The position numbers and the translations under genes are program-made. Positions 54,190 to 64,000 of a DNA stretch of 64,000 bases are shown here, piece after piece (position 1 is the stretch's first letter; the number at the start of each line of letters is the position of its first letter). This DNA is from Plutella xylostella (lineage: Eukaryota > Arthropoda > Insecta > Lepidoptera > Plutellidae), in the NCBI RefSeq assembly GCF_932276165.1, contig NC_064002.1, forward strand, positions 7,626,001 to 7,690,000. Direction: 5' to 3'. The notes under the pieces were generated by a model. That model was not told where the DNA came from and did not search any database. It saw only the letters and a program-made list of their open reading frames with translations.

Positions 54190-54345
54190 ATTTAGTAACT
54201 ACTTTTTTTTTTTTTTGTTGCACCTTTCTACTAGTTTTCTGTACCTCCTGTAGGTTGGCTGGTAGAAAATGCTTTTAGCATTAAGTCCACCTTTTTTACA
54301 CTTATATTTCATATTTGTGCAATAAAGTATCAAATAAATAAATTA
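54190..54345 (+). mobile_element. Retroposon 3' end, GGTTGGCTGGTAGA family
   Basis: Begins after a T run. It contains CCTCCTGTAGGTTGGCTGGT, GCTTTTAGCATTAAGTCCAC and TTTGTGCAATAAAGTATC, and ends AAATAAATAAAT. Third copy of this family in the window. Confidence 0.7.
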
Positions 54346-54738
54346 TTGTAGCTGGCTGAAACTCACAGAAATAGTACATTTCTTTAATTATAAGTAGATT
54401 GAAGCTTAAACTAGCTAAAACTTCAAAGTTCCCAACACGTGAAATATTTAATTACTTGAATTTATACAGGTCATACATGAACCCTCTCTTCCGCAGCTTA
54501 CATACATAGTAGCTACACTCAGAACCACAAACTTACAATGTAAACGACCGATACGTTTATTCTACGGAGGACCGGAGCATATTTCATGGCCCTCGCGCTA
54601 CCGGTGAGCTGAGCGTGAATAACAACTAGGGAAAATAGGGAAATCCAGGGAAAATAGGGAAATCCAGGGAAGTCCCGGATTTGTTACAAGCAAAGTGGCG
54701 TACAACTACGAAGAGTACTAGATACGAAGCAACTGCAC
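54346..54738. other. Non-coding with a short tandem repeat
   Basis: GGGAAAATAGGGAAATCCA is repeated in tandem at about 54632-54670. Nothing else was recognised. Confidence 0.4.
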
Positions 54739-54820
54739 CAGTGGAGGTCACTCTAGTTTACGAAGCGCTGCTCCGCTACCCTCAACTTTACTGTACATCG
54801 TTAAAATTAAGACACACGAC

Positions 54821-54988
54821 ACTCGGTGAACGACTTTTTGTAGGAAGAAAATAGAATTGCAATCAGTATACAGTAGTGCAACACACACACCGTCCTACAA
54901 AAGGTCAGCCAGAAAATAGAAGGTAAATCAGAAGAAAGAAACACATTGGCCCTATTATCTGTCGTACAAAAAGTCGGTAGTGAGCGTG
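54821..54988. mobile_element. Inner MITE 1, CGACTTTTTGTA ends
   Basis: ACTCGGTGAACGACTTTTTG and TAGGA at the left are mirrored by GTCGTACAAAAAGTCGGTAG and TGAGCGTG at the right. Another TCCTACAAAAGGTC lies inside near 54892-54906. It is inserted within the outer MITE. Limits are approximate. Confidence 0.55.
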
Positions 54989-55004
54989 CAGCCGGGAACC
55001 CTAA

Positions 55005-55193
55005 GAGCGTTTTTCCACCGCCGCCGTCACCGTCACGTCAACGAGAACGAGATGACGGCGCCGAAGTAGCGCTACATACATTTTACTAGCCGCGTATCCA
55101 CCGCACTTGTATCCGTCACTTCGCCGTCAACTCATATTAAACATGTCCTGAAATAATCTCGTTCTCGGTGACGGCGGCGGTGGACAGACGCAC
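55005..55193. mobile_element. Inner MITE 2, CCACCGCCGCCGTCACCG ends, TAA duplication
   Basis: 189 bp. GCGTTTTTCCACCGCCGCCG and TCACCG at the left are mirrored by CGGTGACGGCGGCGGTGGAC at the right. TAA lies on both sides (55002-55004 and 55194-55196), as in PIF/Harbinger-type elements. The ends are GC-rich and the core AT-rich. Confidence 0.78.
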
Positions 55194-55763
55194 TAAAAAT
55201 GGCATGACAGCTCGTAGTTTTTTGTTTGCAACGCTAGCCTAGAGTAACCCTCCAGACCTTATTCTGGGACCGTGCATTGCTTCCGGTACAGTGCTATCTT
55301 TTTTTTAATTTCTATATATAAAAAAAAAATTTCGGCAGAATGTAATGGTTAAAGTAAAACTCAGTTTAATTCAACGCTATTTTTGTTCACCGAGTATTCC
55401 AAAAAAATTACATTTTTAACTAGCTTTTTACAAAGGCCTTTACAATTTTAGGATATCCTCAGCAATCATCACATCTACCTACACCTATGTAGAAGGATCA
55501 TATTGTACAGCTTTCTCCTATAGCCATACACAATATAAGTACCTACTTATAGGTAAATAGTAGGCATTTGGATCCATAGTAAGTAAATGTGGTAAACTGA
55601 GCCCCGAATAATGAGAACTTCACTTTAATCATGATCTATTCAAAGGGAAACCTAATAAATACACTTTAATTAGGTAATTACCTGAATATTGTATATAGTG
55701 GAGTATGACAACAAATGAGTCAATGATTTAACTATGTAGGTACCTACTTGTAATATTATATAG

Positions 55764-56136
55764 TGTTGGATAAATATATTAAATAAAATAAATATTATAT
55801 AGGTTTTTGCTCACGTGATGGTTCAAGGTCCAAAGCTCGGCGTGGAGGGCCCTCCCGATGCTTGAGTAATCCGTTTTAATCTTGAGGTTCTAACACACAA
55901 AATCACATGTCCACTTATAATCGTATACACAAATATAATGCCTAATAGCAGCTGGTAATATTTAACCGAAAATACAAATATTCCAAGATCGCGACCGCGC
56001 CGAAAAACAAGAGCAGCTAACCCGACGAGAGGCTGCCAACGACTGAGTAGACTGTCAATAATAATAGAACCTACCCACATACAAATATAAGAACCTACCC
56101 ACATACAATTATTAAAGTGTTCGTCGGTACCGAACA
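55764..56136 (-). repeat. 3' LTR of the BEL/Pao element
   Basis: 373 bp, the same limits as the 5' LTR, with differences by eye at about 55780, 55840 and 55891. The GGCGGGAGA run just inside it on the minus strand (plus TCTCCCGCC at 56138-56146) is a good polypurine tract. Confidence 0.92.
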
Positions 56137-56216
56137 TTCTCCCGCCTAAGCAGTAACCGCTGCTTAAAAATAAATAAGTATACAAGTATATACGTACAAC
56201 CGATTTTTTTTTGTAA

Positions 56217-57305
56217 TTAGTCTAAAGGCAGTCTAGATAGCCTACCTATTGCCCGCTTGAGCGTTGCTCCATTTGCAACCCGAATATCCGCTAATCTGAC
56301 CACACCATCCGATCCTGGGTAGAGTTTAATTATCCGACCGCGATTCCACTGAAGAGGAGGGACGTTGTCCTCTTTCAGCAGAACTAAATCACCTTCCTTA
56401 GGAGGAGAGGTGGAGTCCGTCCATTTGACCCGCTGTTGCAAAGTGTGAAGATATTCTAAGTGCCACCGATGCCAAAAACTTTGTGAAATTTGCTGTAACA
56501 GCTGAAACCGACTTAATCTATTCATCTTCACATCTTGCAACGGATACTCCGGTAGAGCATCCAGCGGATGACCGATAAGAAAATGACCAGGGGTCAATAC
56601 CTCCAGATCATGAGGGCTTGAGGAGATGGGACACAAAGGTATAGAGTTCAGTACGGCCTCAATTTTGCAGAAAACCGTGCTAAGTTCCTCAAAAGTTAAT
56701 TTTGTTTCCCCTATGCACCGTTTTAAATGAGTTTTCGCCGATTTAACCGCAGCCTCAAACAAACCACCCCATGATGGACAAGCTGGAGGATCAAAAATCC
56801 AAGTAATACCGCGCTTGGACATATTATGACCGAAAAATTTTTGATTTTGTTCCAAAAAACGATAAACTTCCCTCAAATAATTATCAGCACCCTTATAATT
56901 AGTGCCACAGTCCGACCGAATAAGGGAGGGCAAGCCGCGCCTTGACACAAGCCGAGACAAGGCGGCAATAAAAGCCTCAGTAGATAGTTCCGAAACCAAC
57001 TCCAGGTGAACCGATTTTGTGGCCAGACACACGAACACGCATAAGTATGCTTTGGTGATTTTCGGATTCCGTAACTTATGTGTTTTGACCTGGAAAGGTC
57101 CAGCAAAATCCGTACCGATACCTTGAAAAGGTCTAGCCGAAGTAACGCGATCACGAGGCAAATTACCCATCAATGGCTGAGTCGTCAGGCCTTTCAATTT
57201 GTAACATTGAATGCACTTAAAAGTGACATTCCTGACAGCTCTCCTAGCTGAAAGTACCCAAAAATTCCGTTGTAAGCCGTAAGAGCATTTGGTCCCGCAT
57301 GACAA
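56217..57305 (-). pseudogene. BEL/Pao integrase part, shifted frame
   Basis: 362 residues in a different frame from the upstream pol, overlapping it at 57194-57305. The frameshift therefore lies in that 112-bp overlap, inside the HHCC zinc domain (CIQC at 31-34). The catalytic triad is D66, D132 and E184, with 51 residues between the last two, typical of BEL/Pao. A C-terminal DUF5641-like stretch (WHRWHLEYLHTLQQR, GDLVLLKEDN) follows. It ends just before the polypurine tract. Confidence 0.9.
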
Positions 57306-60300
57306 TTTTTCAAATGCAAATCCAAAATTAAAAGTTTTACGAAATGTCCCGATTTTGGCAGAAGCAAGGGATGTTTTGCTTCTAATCCGATCTCCGCATT
57401 TTGGAGCCGACCGCCAACGCGCAACAGTCCACGAGAGTCTACGAATGGAGTAAGACTCCTTAAATTGCCTCTGATCTGCTCGCCGTTACCTAGAGCTTCA
57501 ATTTCCGAACCGAAATGTTTCTTTTGAATCAAACTGACCCAACAAAGTAAGGATTCTTTCCTTTCTGTCACCGTTAAATATTGCTTTGAAATCCGATTAT
57601 TTTTATTTTTACAATTATGAATAAATCTCCGAATCCAACCTGTAGCCGATATTAATTTATCAAGTGAACTATATCTATCTAAAATCCACTCAAATTCCGA
57701 ATCCGATTCCGTTTTAGTAACTGCACAACATCTAATACCAGGCAGTTCCGAAGGCCTCTCCACCTCGCGAGAGGGCCAGGCGGACTCATGTTGAGTAAGC
57801 CAGGCAGGTTCCCACCACAATGGATGAGAAAGTAACGTTGAAGCCGTTGACCCGCGTGAAGCGACGTCTGCCGGATTCAAATTGCCAGGTACATGTCGCC
57901 AGGTGATAGTAACCGCAGAATTTTGAATTTGTGAAACTCTGTTAGCCTCGTATACTTGAAGAGTATGAGGTGATGTATTAATCCATGCCAAAGAAATCAT
58001 ACTGTCGGTCCATCCAACTATCTCCTCAAATTCAACGGATCTTTGAAGACAAAGACTCACATGATTGAGAAGCTTAACCAGTAGCACGGCTCCACACAAC
58101 TCCAATTTAGGAATGGTGGGACGTGTCCTGAGAGGGGTGACCTTGCTCTTAGCCATGAGCAAGTGTACCGACACCGAGCCGTCTTGGTTACTTGATCGCA
58201 AATAAACCACTGCCGCAAAACCTAACTCCGAAGCATCACAGAACCCATGTAATGAGTAGCTGCTTGCAGGCTTAGTCATAGTACATCGAGGAATAGCCAA
58301 CCTTTTAAGGTTAACCAAGTCTTCCCGAAACGCTTGCCACTCACGCAACAAATCCGAAGGTAAAGGATCATTCCAATCGAGCTTGTTTAGCCAAAAACTC
58401 TGCAGTAAACATTTAACCCAATACACTACTGGGCAAATCCAACCCTTAGGGTCAAATATCCGGGCAACTACAGATAAAATAGATCGTTTAGTGTCCGAAC
58501 TCGATGCACCAAGATTTAGTTTATAAGAAAAGACATCTCGAACCGGATCATACAAAACGCCGAGAACCGCAACCGTATGGGGATTTTCCGAATTTTCAAA
58601 TAAGAGAGGTAATTGTTTATGATCATCAGGTAAACCTTGTAGAATTGCTGAGCTATTTGAAATCCATTTATGGAGCTCATAACCACCCGATTTCATTAAA
58701 GTAATGAGTTCTTGCTGAAGGCTCAACGCATCAGATTCCGAATCCGTACCAGTGATAATGTCATCTACGTACACATCTGTTCTTAAAACCGCTGCCGCAC
58801 GAGGAAGGCTTTCACGCTCTTGCTCGGCGAGCTCCAAGATTGTTCGATTAGCAATGTACGGGCTACACCGCAACCCGTAAGTGTTAGTACACAACTCATA
58901 TGTGAGGAGAGGCTGATCAGGAGACTCCCGCCATAATATAAGTTGGTACTTCCGATCCGATTCGTCTATTACCGTTTGCCGAAACATTTGTTTGACGTCA
59001 CAAATGAAAATAATTTTATGTCTCCGAAAATTTAATAAAATGTCCGTTATGTCCCTTTGTAATTTGGGACCAGTGTGAAGATACTGATTCAATGATACGC
59101 CCGTAGATGTGACGCAACTGCCATTAAAAACCACCCGAATTTTGGGCACGTCACCCGAATATTTAAAAACCGCATGATGTGGGATAAAAAAGTGTTCCTC
59201 GCCCGATTTATAATTAAATTTTGAAACCGACATATGTCCCAGTTCTTCATACTCCCGCATAAAACTGATGTACTCCTTTCTTAAGACCGAATTTTTCATA
59301 AGCCGTCTTTCTACCGCATGAAATTGTTTCTCGGCTATGTAACGAGACTCACCTAACACTGGACGCGAGGAAACAAATAAAAGTCGAGTAGAGAACCGAC
59401 CGTCTGATAGCCGATGTGTATTTTGCTTATAAAGCTGTTCACACTCCTTATCAGCTGGGGTGATCTGTGAAACCGATGGAGGCTCCTCAACCTCCCAAAA
59501 CTTTTGTAAAGCATCCGAAAGTGATAAAGCAAAAACATCACCTGCTGGCTCCGAAGTTACGTCAAACGAATGATCAATAGGTCCCAATAAAATGTAACCA
59601 AATACCGAATTATACGCCGTTAAACCGTTTGTACCTAAAGTAATTTTATCACCACCGACTAGTGAACCGTAAACATCCGAACCGAGTAATAACTCAACTG
59701 GTTTGGACTTATGAAACTCTGGATCAGCTAAGAACAGTCCTTCACATAAATTTAATACCGATTCATTTAAATTAAATGTTGGCTGATTACCGACAAGATT
59801 CCGTAAACAAGTAACCGGAGTGGAAATAACCGGAAACCGCTTTCCCGAAGGTGAAAATGAAACACAAGACTGACCGAAAATATTACCGAGTTCTAATCCT
59901 CCTACCCCACTCACCAGCTCATCCGTAGGTTCTTACATTAATCCTAACTTCCTAGCTAGATTTAAGGTTATAAGAGAGCCTTGGGATCCTGCATCTAATA
60001 AAGCCCGAATTTCAACAAAATCATCCAAGTTATCACCATGCACTCTTACAATAGCCGTAGGAAGTAAAATAGTTTTATGTTGAACAGGTGATTGCAATGG
60101 GTAGGTAGGAGCCGTATCCTATTGTCGATCATTACAAGATCGCTGCGGCGCCTCACGTTCGCACCGCTGATCCCTTCGACCATCACCGTCACGCTGAGGG
60201 TGATGAGAATAACCGTTGCCGCCCACTTGAGCCACACGACGCGGGCTCCACTGGTCGTTCCTCCGACGCTCCGGGGACGCGGCGCGAGCCGGTGACATCC

Positions 60301-60313
60301 GAGGTGAACGGGT
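57194..60313 (-). pseudogene. BEL/Pao protease-RT-RNase H part, with stops
   Basis: Continues in the Gag frame. TAG at 60121-60119 and TAA at 59935-59933 interrupt it. Between them lies a protease motif, LLDAGSQGSL, in which the usual Asp-Thr/Ser-Gly reads DAG. From 59914 an open stretch of 906 residues holds the rest of the protease (LLLGSDVYGSL at 75-85), RT with CDVKQMF and YVDD (382-385), and RNase H with D560, E605, D637 and D683. It runs off frame at the integrase zinc region near 57.2-57.3 kb. RT and RNase H residues themselves look intact. Confidence 0.9.
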
Positions 60314-61621
60314 TCAATTCCCGCCGCCGCCGCGACGATAAAACTCCGCGCTCCCGCCCGCACGCGGCGGCGAGCGTCTGTCCGATGTACCATTATTCAC
60401 ACGAGGCTGTGCAGTGCCTACCCGATTGAAACACAGCAATGGATGGTGCTTCTGGCTACCACATCCATCGCATTGCGGCATCTGGCGGCAGTCACGGTAG
60501 TGATGACTAGCCAAACAGAAATAACATAGCCGCTTCCGAGTAACAAATTCCTTCCGAGCTACGGGTGTAAGTTCCCTGAACCGTGAACATCTATTCAACA
60601 CCGAGTGCGACGACTCACCACAGTAAGCGCAGCACGGGACTTGCGCTGCCGCAACCGCATAATTTTGGTGGCGCCGTGGAGGGCGCTGGTCCTCGCGATT
60701 ATTATGAGAAACAAATTCTCTCTTGGTACTCTCCAATAACCGACATTCTGTTTCTAAAAATTCTACCAACTCCGAGAATGTTGGTATAACATCTGTTTCC
60801 GTACCGTATTTTTGTTCGAACCTAGTTTTAATTGATGGCGGCAATTTAGTACTAGCAATATACAGTAGCAAAAAGGACCATTCAGCTACAGGGAATCCCA
60901 AACGTTCCAGCGAGTTTGTTGCCATAATTAATGGATTTAAAAATTGCGATCGCAATCCGATTAAATTTGACGAAATAGTTGGCAAGTTCATAATTTGACC
61001 GACATGAACGTCCGCTAGATGGCGGGAATTTCGGTATCTCCGCATCAAAAGGTCACGAGCTGTTTTATAACCAGCATCCGATATTTTAATATGTTGAATT
61101 AGCCCGCGAGCCTCACCAGAAATGCATGTCATTAAATAAGCTAGTTTCTGTGAGGGTGACAAATCCGTACGATTATCTACCAAGCTGTCAAATAAATTAT
61201 AAAATCCGACCCATTGATCCAAATCACCCGTAAAAATAGGTAACTGCAGGGTAGGTAATCTCGACACCAAAGCCTCTGAGTCGAACCTGTGTCCGTCTGA
61301 CCGCGGCTCCGACTCGTCCGTGGAACCGCTCGTGCTCCGGCGTTGTTTTAATTTTTCATACATTAATTTGTCAAAAGCTTCTAATGCCCTCACATACTCC
61401 TTACGTGCCGCTTCTAAAATTTGATTTTCCGAATTATTTTCCGGGTCCGCGAGTTCAATTATTCGTTGATATGAAGCTTCTAAACTAGTAAATTCCGTAT
61501 TAACCGTTAACAGTCGAACAGAGACACGGTTGACATGTTCAGGTCGATCCAGCAAGTCAGCACTGTCAATAAGCCATTGAAGTTTTACTTTAAATACCGA
61601 AAACGATGCTCTCAAAGCCAT
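60314..61621 (-). CDS. BEL/Pao Gag part, ends at a premature TGA
   Basis: 435 residues from the ATG at 61621. The N-terminus is helical, and a DUF1759-type Gag domain spans about 118-260 (LPTLQLPIFTGDLDQWVGF). Cys/His clusters follow from about 330, with CAYCGESSHSVLNRC and CYFCLASHHYRDC. The frame stops at TGA 60316-60314 in an Arg/Gly-rich linker. The same frame continues into protease and pol, so the stop looks acquired. Gag would form the virus-like particle core. Confidence 0.9.
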   Translation of the reverse strand: MALRASFSVFKVKLQWLIDSADLLDRPEHVNRVSVRLLTVNTEFTSLEASYQRIIELADPENNSENQILEAARKEYVRALEAFDKLMYEKLKQRRSTSGSTDESEPRSDGHRFDSEALVSRLPTLQLPIFTGDLDQWVGFYNLFDSLVDNRTDLSPSQKLAYLMTCISGEARGLIQHIKISDAGYKTARDLLMRRYRNSRHLADVHVGQIMNLPTISSNLIGLRSQFLNPLIMATNSLERLGFPVAEWSFLLLYIASTKLPPSIKTRFEQKYGTETDVIPTFSELVEFLETECRLLESTKREFVSHNNREDQRPPRRHQNYAVAAAQVPCCAYCGESSHSVLNRCSRFRELTPVARKEFVTRKRLCYFCLASHHYRDCRQMPQCDGCGSQKHHPLLCFNRVGTAQPRVNNGTSDRRSPPRAGGSAEFYRRGGGGN

Positions 61622-62378
61622 GTTACAATCTTAAACAATAAGCAACGCAACAATACCGAACTCGATGGTCGGTTATGAATATCACCTCACTTTATAACGT
61701 CACTATTTACTAACTCCTGAAATTTATTCAAATGAAACTTTATCCCGTATTATAAGTATAATATTTACTATGAAATTAACCAGTTATCTTTAATCAAAAA
61801 GCTATAGTTACTAAGAAATCGAAGTTACAAAGTGACTAAACCAACCGCCATTTAAATTCACAATAATATTAACTACACTTCAATATTACAGCCGTAAATT
61901 ATTCAACATAAAGTAACTAGGTACTTTCTCAGGTCGAATCACCAAATCACCGACCAAATCACACCACAGCAATACTGCACGATTAGTTAATAAATAGGTA
62001 AGTATGTTTAACTTAAAAGATAAATGATTCAACGCCCATAGCGAGCTGAGACAATATGGTAATTACTAACGTGAGACGTAATTGTACCTACCGAATATCT
62101 GAGTTACAATAATAATCAAATTATAGCCGTAAAGTTAAGTAGTTAGCTACCGTAGCTACCGTAGTACCTACCGTACGAAAACCAACACAAATATAAGTAT
62201 TGACCGAACCGAAATAAATATACCTATACTTAGTACAATAGAAACTGTATTCCGAAAGTAAAATTATTACGTAAACAATATGCAATGAAGCTAACCGAAT
62301 TGATAACGCCGCCCTGAGCTAACCTCAAAAACTTACGTAACACGAAAACCTAATAATACTCGTATAGCCGTATTAAAA
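61622..62378 (-). other. BEL/Pao 5' leader
   Basis: About 757 bp between the primer-binding site and the Gag ATG. AT-rich, no coding potential. It probably contains packaging signals, but none can be named. Confidence 0.5.
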
Positions 62379-62394
62379 CCACGCTCTGCTACCA
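62379..62394 (-). other. BEL/Pao primer-binding site
   Basis: On the minus strand TGGTAGCAGAGCGTGG begins three bases after the 5' LTR end. It starts with TGG, complementary to a tRNA 3'-CCA. The tRNA is not assigned. Confidence 0.75.
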
Positions 62395-62397
62395 AAA

Positions 62398-62770
62398 TGT
62401 TGGATAAATATATTTAATAAAATAAATATTATATAGGTTTTTGCTCACGTGATGGTTCAAGGTCCAAAGCTCGACGTGGAGGGCCCTCCCGATGCTTGAG
62501 TAATCCGTTTTAATCTTGAGGTTCTCACACACAAAATCACATGTCCACTTATAATCGTATACACAAATATAATGCCTAATAGCAGCTGGTAATATTTAAC
62601 CGAAAATACAAATATTCCAAGATCGCGACCGCGCCGAAAAACAAGAGCAGCTAACCCGACGAGAGGCTGCCAACGACTGAGTAGACTGTCAATAATAATA
62701 GAACCTACCCACATACAAATATAAGAACCTACCCACATACAATTATTAAAGTGTTCGTCGGTACCGAACA
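62398..62770 (-). repeat. 5' LTR of the BEL/Pao element
   Basis: 373 bp; on the minus strand it begins TGTTCGGTACCGACGAAC and ends TATCCAACA, the usual TG...CA. It contains a tandem GAACCTACCCACATACAA-type duplication near 62700-62740 (plus strand). Confidence 0.92.
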
Positions 62771-62775
62771 TATAG

Positions 62776-63033
62776 AAAGATAGAATACTGATAGATGTAA
62801 CTTATAATCTACTTTTCCTTATGCATTGACTTTCGCTATTCTTATTGCCAATGCTTTCTCTACGGTGACAAACCCAACCAAGCCAAGATAAGAATATGTC
62901 ATCGACCTTCTAAGTACATAATTCCTACGAGTATTACTGAACAGTATAATTATGTACATGCACAAGGTGGAATTTTTCACTCAATCTTCCCACAGACAAT
63001 TTTATGAACTTTTTTGCTGCGCTTTTATTTCCT
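62776..63033. other. Non-coding, nothing recognised
   Basis: AT-rich flank of the BEL/Pao insertion without features. Confidence 0.4.
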
Positions 63034-63036
63034 AAG

Positions 63037-63156
63037 GGCTGATTTTTTCAATGGAACAAAATCGTTGCCGTCACTGTCTAATACAAATATTCACTATGTG
63101 ACAGCATCAGAATTATTCCTGAGATAACGTTTATCTGCCCATTGAAAAATCAGCCC
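63037..63156. mobile_element. MITE with GGGCTGATTTTTTCAATGG ends, TAA duplication
   Basis: 120 bp. GGGCTGATTTTTTCAATGG at the left is mirrored by CCATTGAAAAATCAGCCC at the right. TAA is on both sides (63034-63036 and 63157-63159). The GGGC start and TAA duplication fit PIF/Harbinger-derived MITEs. Confidence 0.82.
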
Positions 63157-63159
63157 TAA

Positions 63160-63634
63160 ATCATAATTAATATAAGTATATAACAGATACCCGTATAACT
63201 TTCAGCGATGCAATGTCAGTATTAGGCCAATTCGGTACTAGTATAAGCCCTAAGCAATTTGTCTGGCTCTCCTGTAGGGACACTAGGCAATGGGACACTT
63301 GAGGACGCCTGAAGACTAGACTCCACCACTATAGGATAACGTATTCAATTAAACAACCCACTGTTATTGGTAGAGACGCGTGGTCGAGGCGATGGTCGTA
63401 ATGGGATTTGTGTGTGTCGTATTGGCTGGTAAAATAGATTTCATTGAAATAGAAGTAGCCCTATGTACTAGTTAGAAATCTTACTTATAACTTTACTGTA
63501 GGTACACACAAAGTCATTTCAGTTGATCTACGTAAGGATACATAGATTAGCTTAATTGAACTCACGTAAGTTCAAATACTTATTAAATACAATTTTTTTT
63601 TAATAAATTTATTGTTATTTTTTTTAAATAAATA
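63160..63634. other. Non-coding, nothing recognised
   Basis: No gene or repeat boundary supported. Confidence 0.4.
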
Positions 63635-63639
63635 TGTGC

Positions 63640-63872
63640 GGACATCTTACACAAGGCCATCCGACCCCAAGCTAGGCAGAACCTGTGTTATGGGTGTCGG
63701 ACAGCTGATATATCTACACAAATACATAGATAGATAGATACTAAATATAAATATCAACACCCAAGACCCGAGTATCTGTATTTAAACAAATATCTGCCCC
63801 AGCCGGGAATCGAACCCGGGACCTTCGGCATAGCAGTCAGGGCCACTAACCACTACGCCATTCGGTCGTCAA
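63640..63872 (-). mobile_element. Near-complete tRNA-headed SINE
   Basis: On the minus strand the head has a box A-like TGGCGTAGTGGTTAGTG, a box B-like GGTTCGATTCC spaced as in a tRNA, and CCCGGCTGGGG. The body is GGGTCTTGGGTGTTG, a TATC microsatellite, ATCAGCTGTCCGACACCCAT, CTGCCTAGCTTGGGGTCGG and a short A/T-rich tail. RNA polymerase III would transcribe it, and a LINE would retrotranspose it. Other copies: 4916-5092, 18182-18257 and 34443-36260. Confidence 0.85.
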
Positions 63873-64000
63873 TAAATACAATATTTTTTTACATCTTAAA
63901 CTGCAACATTTATAATATATTCCGCTTCAATACTGAAGCAGGTCTAATGTTACCGAATTCATTGGTATACCATAAAAACCGGAACTCGTAGAAAAAGAAG
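63873..64000. other. Window end, nothing recognised
   Basis: AT-rich DNA continuing past the window edge. Confidence 0.4.

Larger units (their letters stand above)
54739..55255. mobile_element. Outer MITE of a triple nest, GGTCACTCTA family
   Basis: The left end is GTGGAGGTCACTCTAGTTTA and the right end AGAGTAACCCTCCAG, matching the 25573, 37859 and 41597 elements. It is expanded to about 517 bp by the two inserted palindromes listed next. Confidence 0.65.
55764..62770 (-). mobile_element. Full-length BEL/Pao LTR retrotransposon, frame broken
   Basis: A 7007-bp element in minus orientation. 373-bp LTRs (55764-56136 and 62398-62770) are flanked by an exact TATAG duplication (55759-55763 and 62771-62775). 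The LTRs differ at about three positions. The order Gag (DUF1759), protease, RT, RNase H, integrase and the long D,D(51)E integrase identify BEL/Pao. Three in-frame stops and a frameshift break the single gag-pol frame, so this copy should not make a functional polyprotein. Confidence 0.95.

Noticed and set aside
55823..56185. 120-codon frame, repeated at 62457-62771
   Set aside because: It lies mostly or wholly in the BEL/Pao LTRs; the duplication is explained by the LTR pair.

Overview
The window looks like nuclear DNA of a moth or butterfly (Lepidoptera). The reasons are AT-rich non-coding DNA full of TAGGTA/TACCTA runs, a small intron-containing eukaryotic gene, tRNA-headed SINEs and short retroposons of types common in lepidopteran genomes, many MITEs, and two LTR retrotransposons of the Ty3/gypsy and BEL/Pao types. 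There are no operons, ribosome-binding sites or CRISPR arrays. All calls were made by eye. Repeat family names are given only where the structure (terminal repeats, target duplications, protein motifs) supports them.

Layout. At 0.66-3.88 kb on the minus strand lies the only host gene that can be recognised, a four-exon SUMF1 homologue (formylglycine-generating enzyme). Its introns hold nested MITEs. At 4.83-5.65 kb is a foldback element split by a SINE. At 6.77-12.36 kb (minus) is a complete Ty3/gypsy element with an open gag-pol frame and nearly identical LTRs. From 12.4 to 14.1 kb is a local tandem duplication whose second copy has been split by insertions. From 14.1 to 21.6 kb the DNA is non-coding with MITEs and retroposon debris. 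At 21.66-22.67 kb is a 1-kb TRIM-like LTR element whose two LTRs appear identical. Between 23 and 39 kb are further MITEs, a 5'-truncated LINE with its reverse transcriptase C-terminus, a 1.66-kb foldback inserted into a SINE, and gene-poor DNA.

At 39.7-44.7 kb two copies of a TATA/initiator promoter block face each other across 4.5 kb. The left one reads into a well-placed ATG and a splice-donor-like site, and a GC-rich minisatellite lies between them. From 45 to 54 kb the DNA is mostly unannotatable, with a hAT-like MITE, a TATA-type promoter candidate, a GC-rich exon-like block and retroposon tails. At 54.7-55.3 kb three MITEs are nested. At 55.76-62.77 kb (minus) is a full-length BEL/Pao element with near-identical LTRs, but its reading frame is broken by three in-frame stops and one frameshift. 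The last 1.2 kb has a TAA-flanked MITE and a SINE.

Functionally the window is one housekeeping gene beside a dense transposon landscape. The gypsy element looks potentially autonomous. The TRIM, the MITEs and the broken BEL/Pao copy would need proteins supplied in trans. Several nested insertions give a readable relative chronology. No wholly new system is demonstrated. The best candidates for something undescribed are the facing promoter blocks at 39.7-44.7 kb and the TRIM element.
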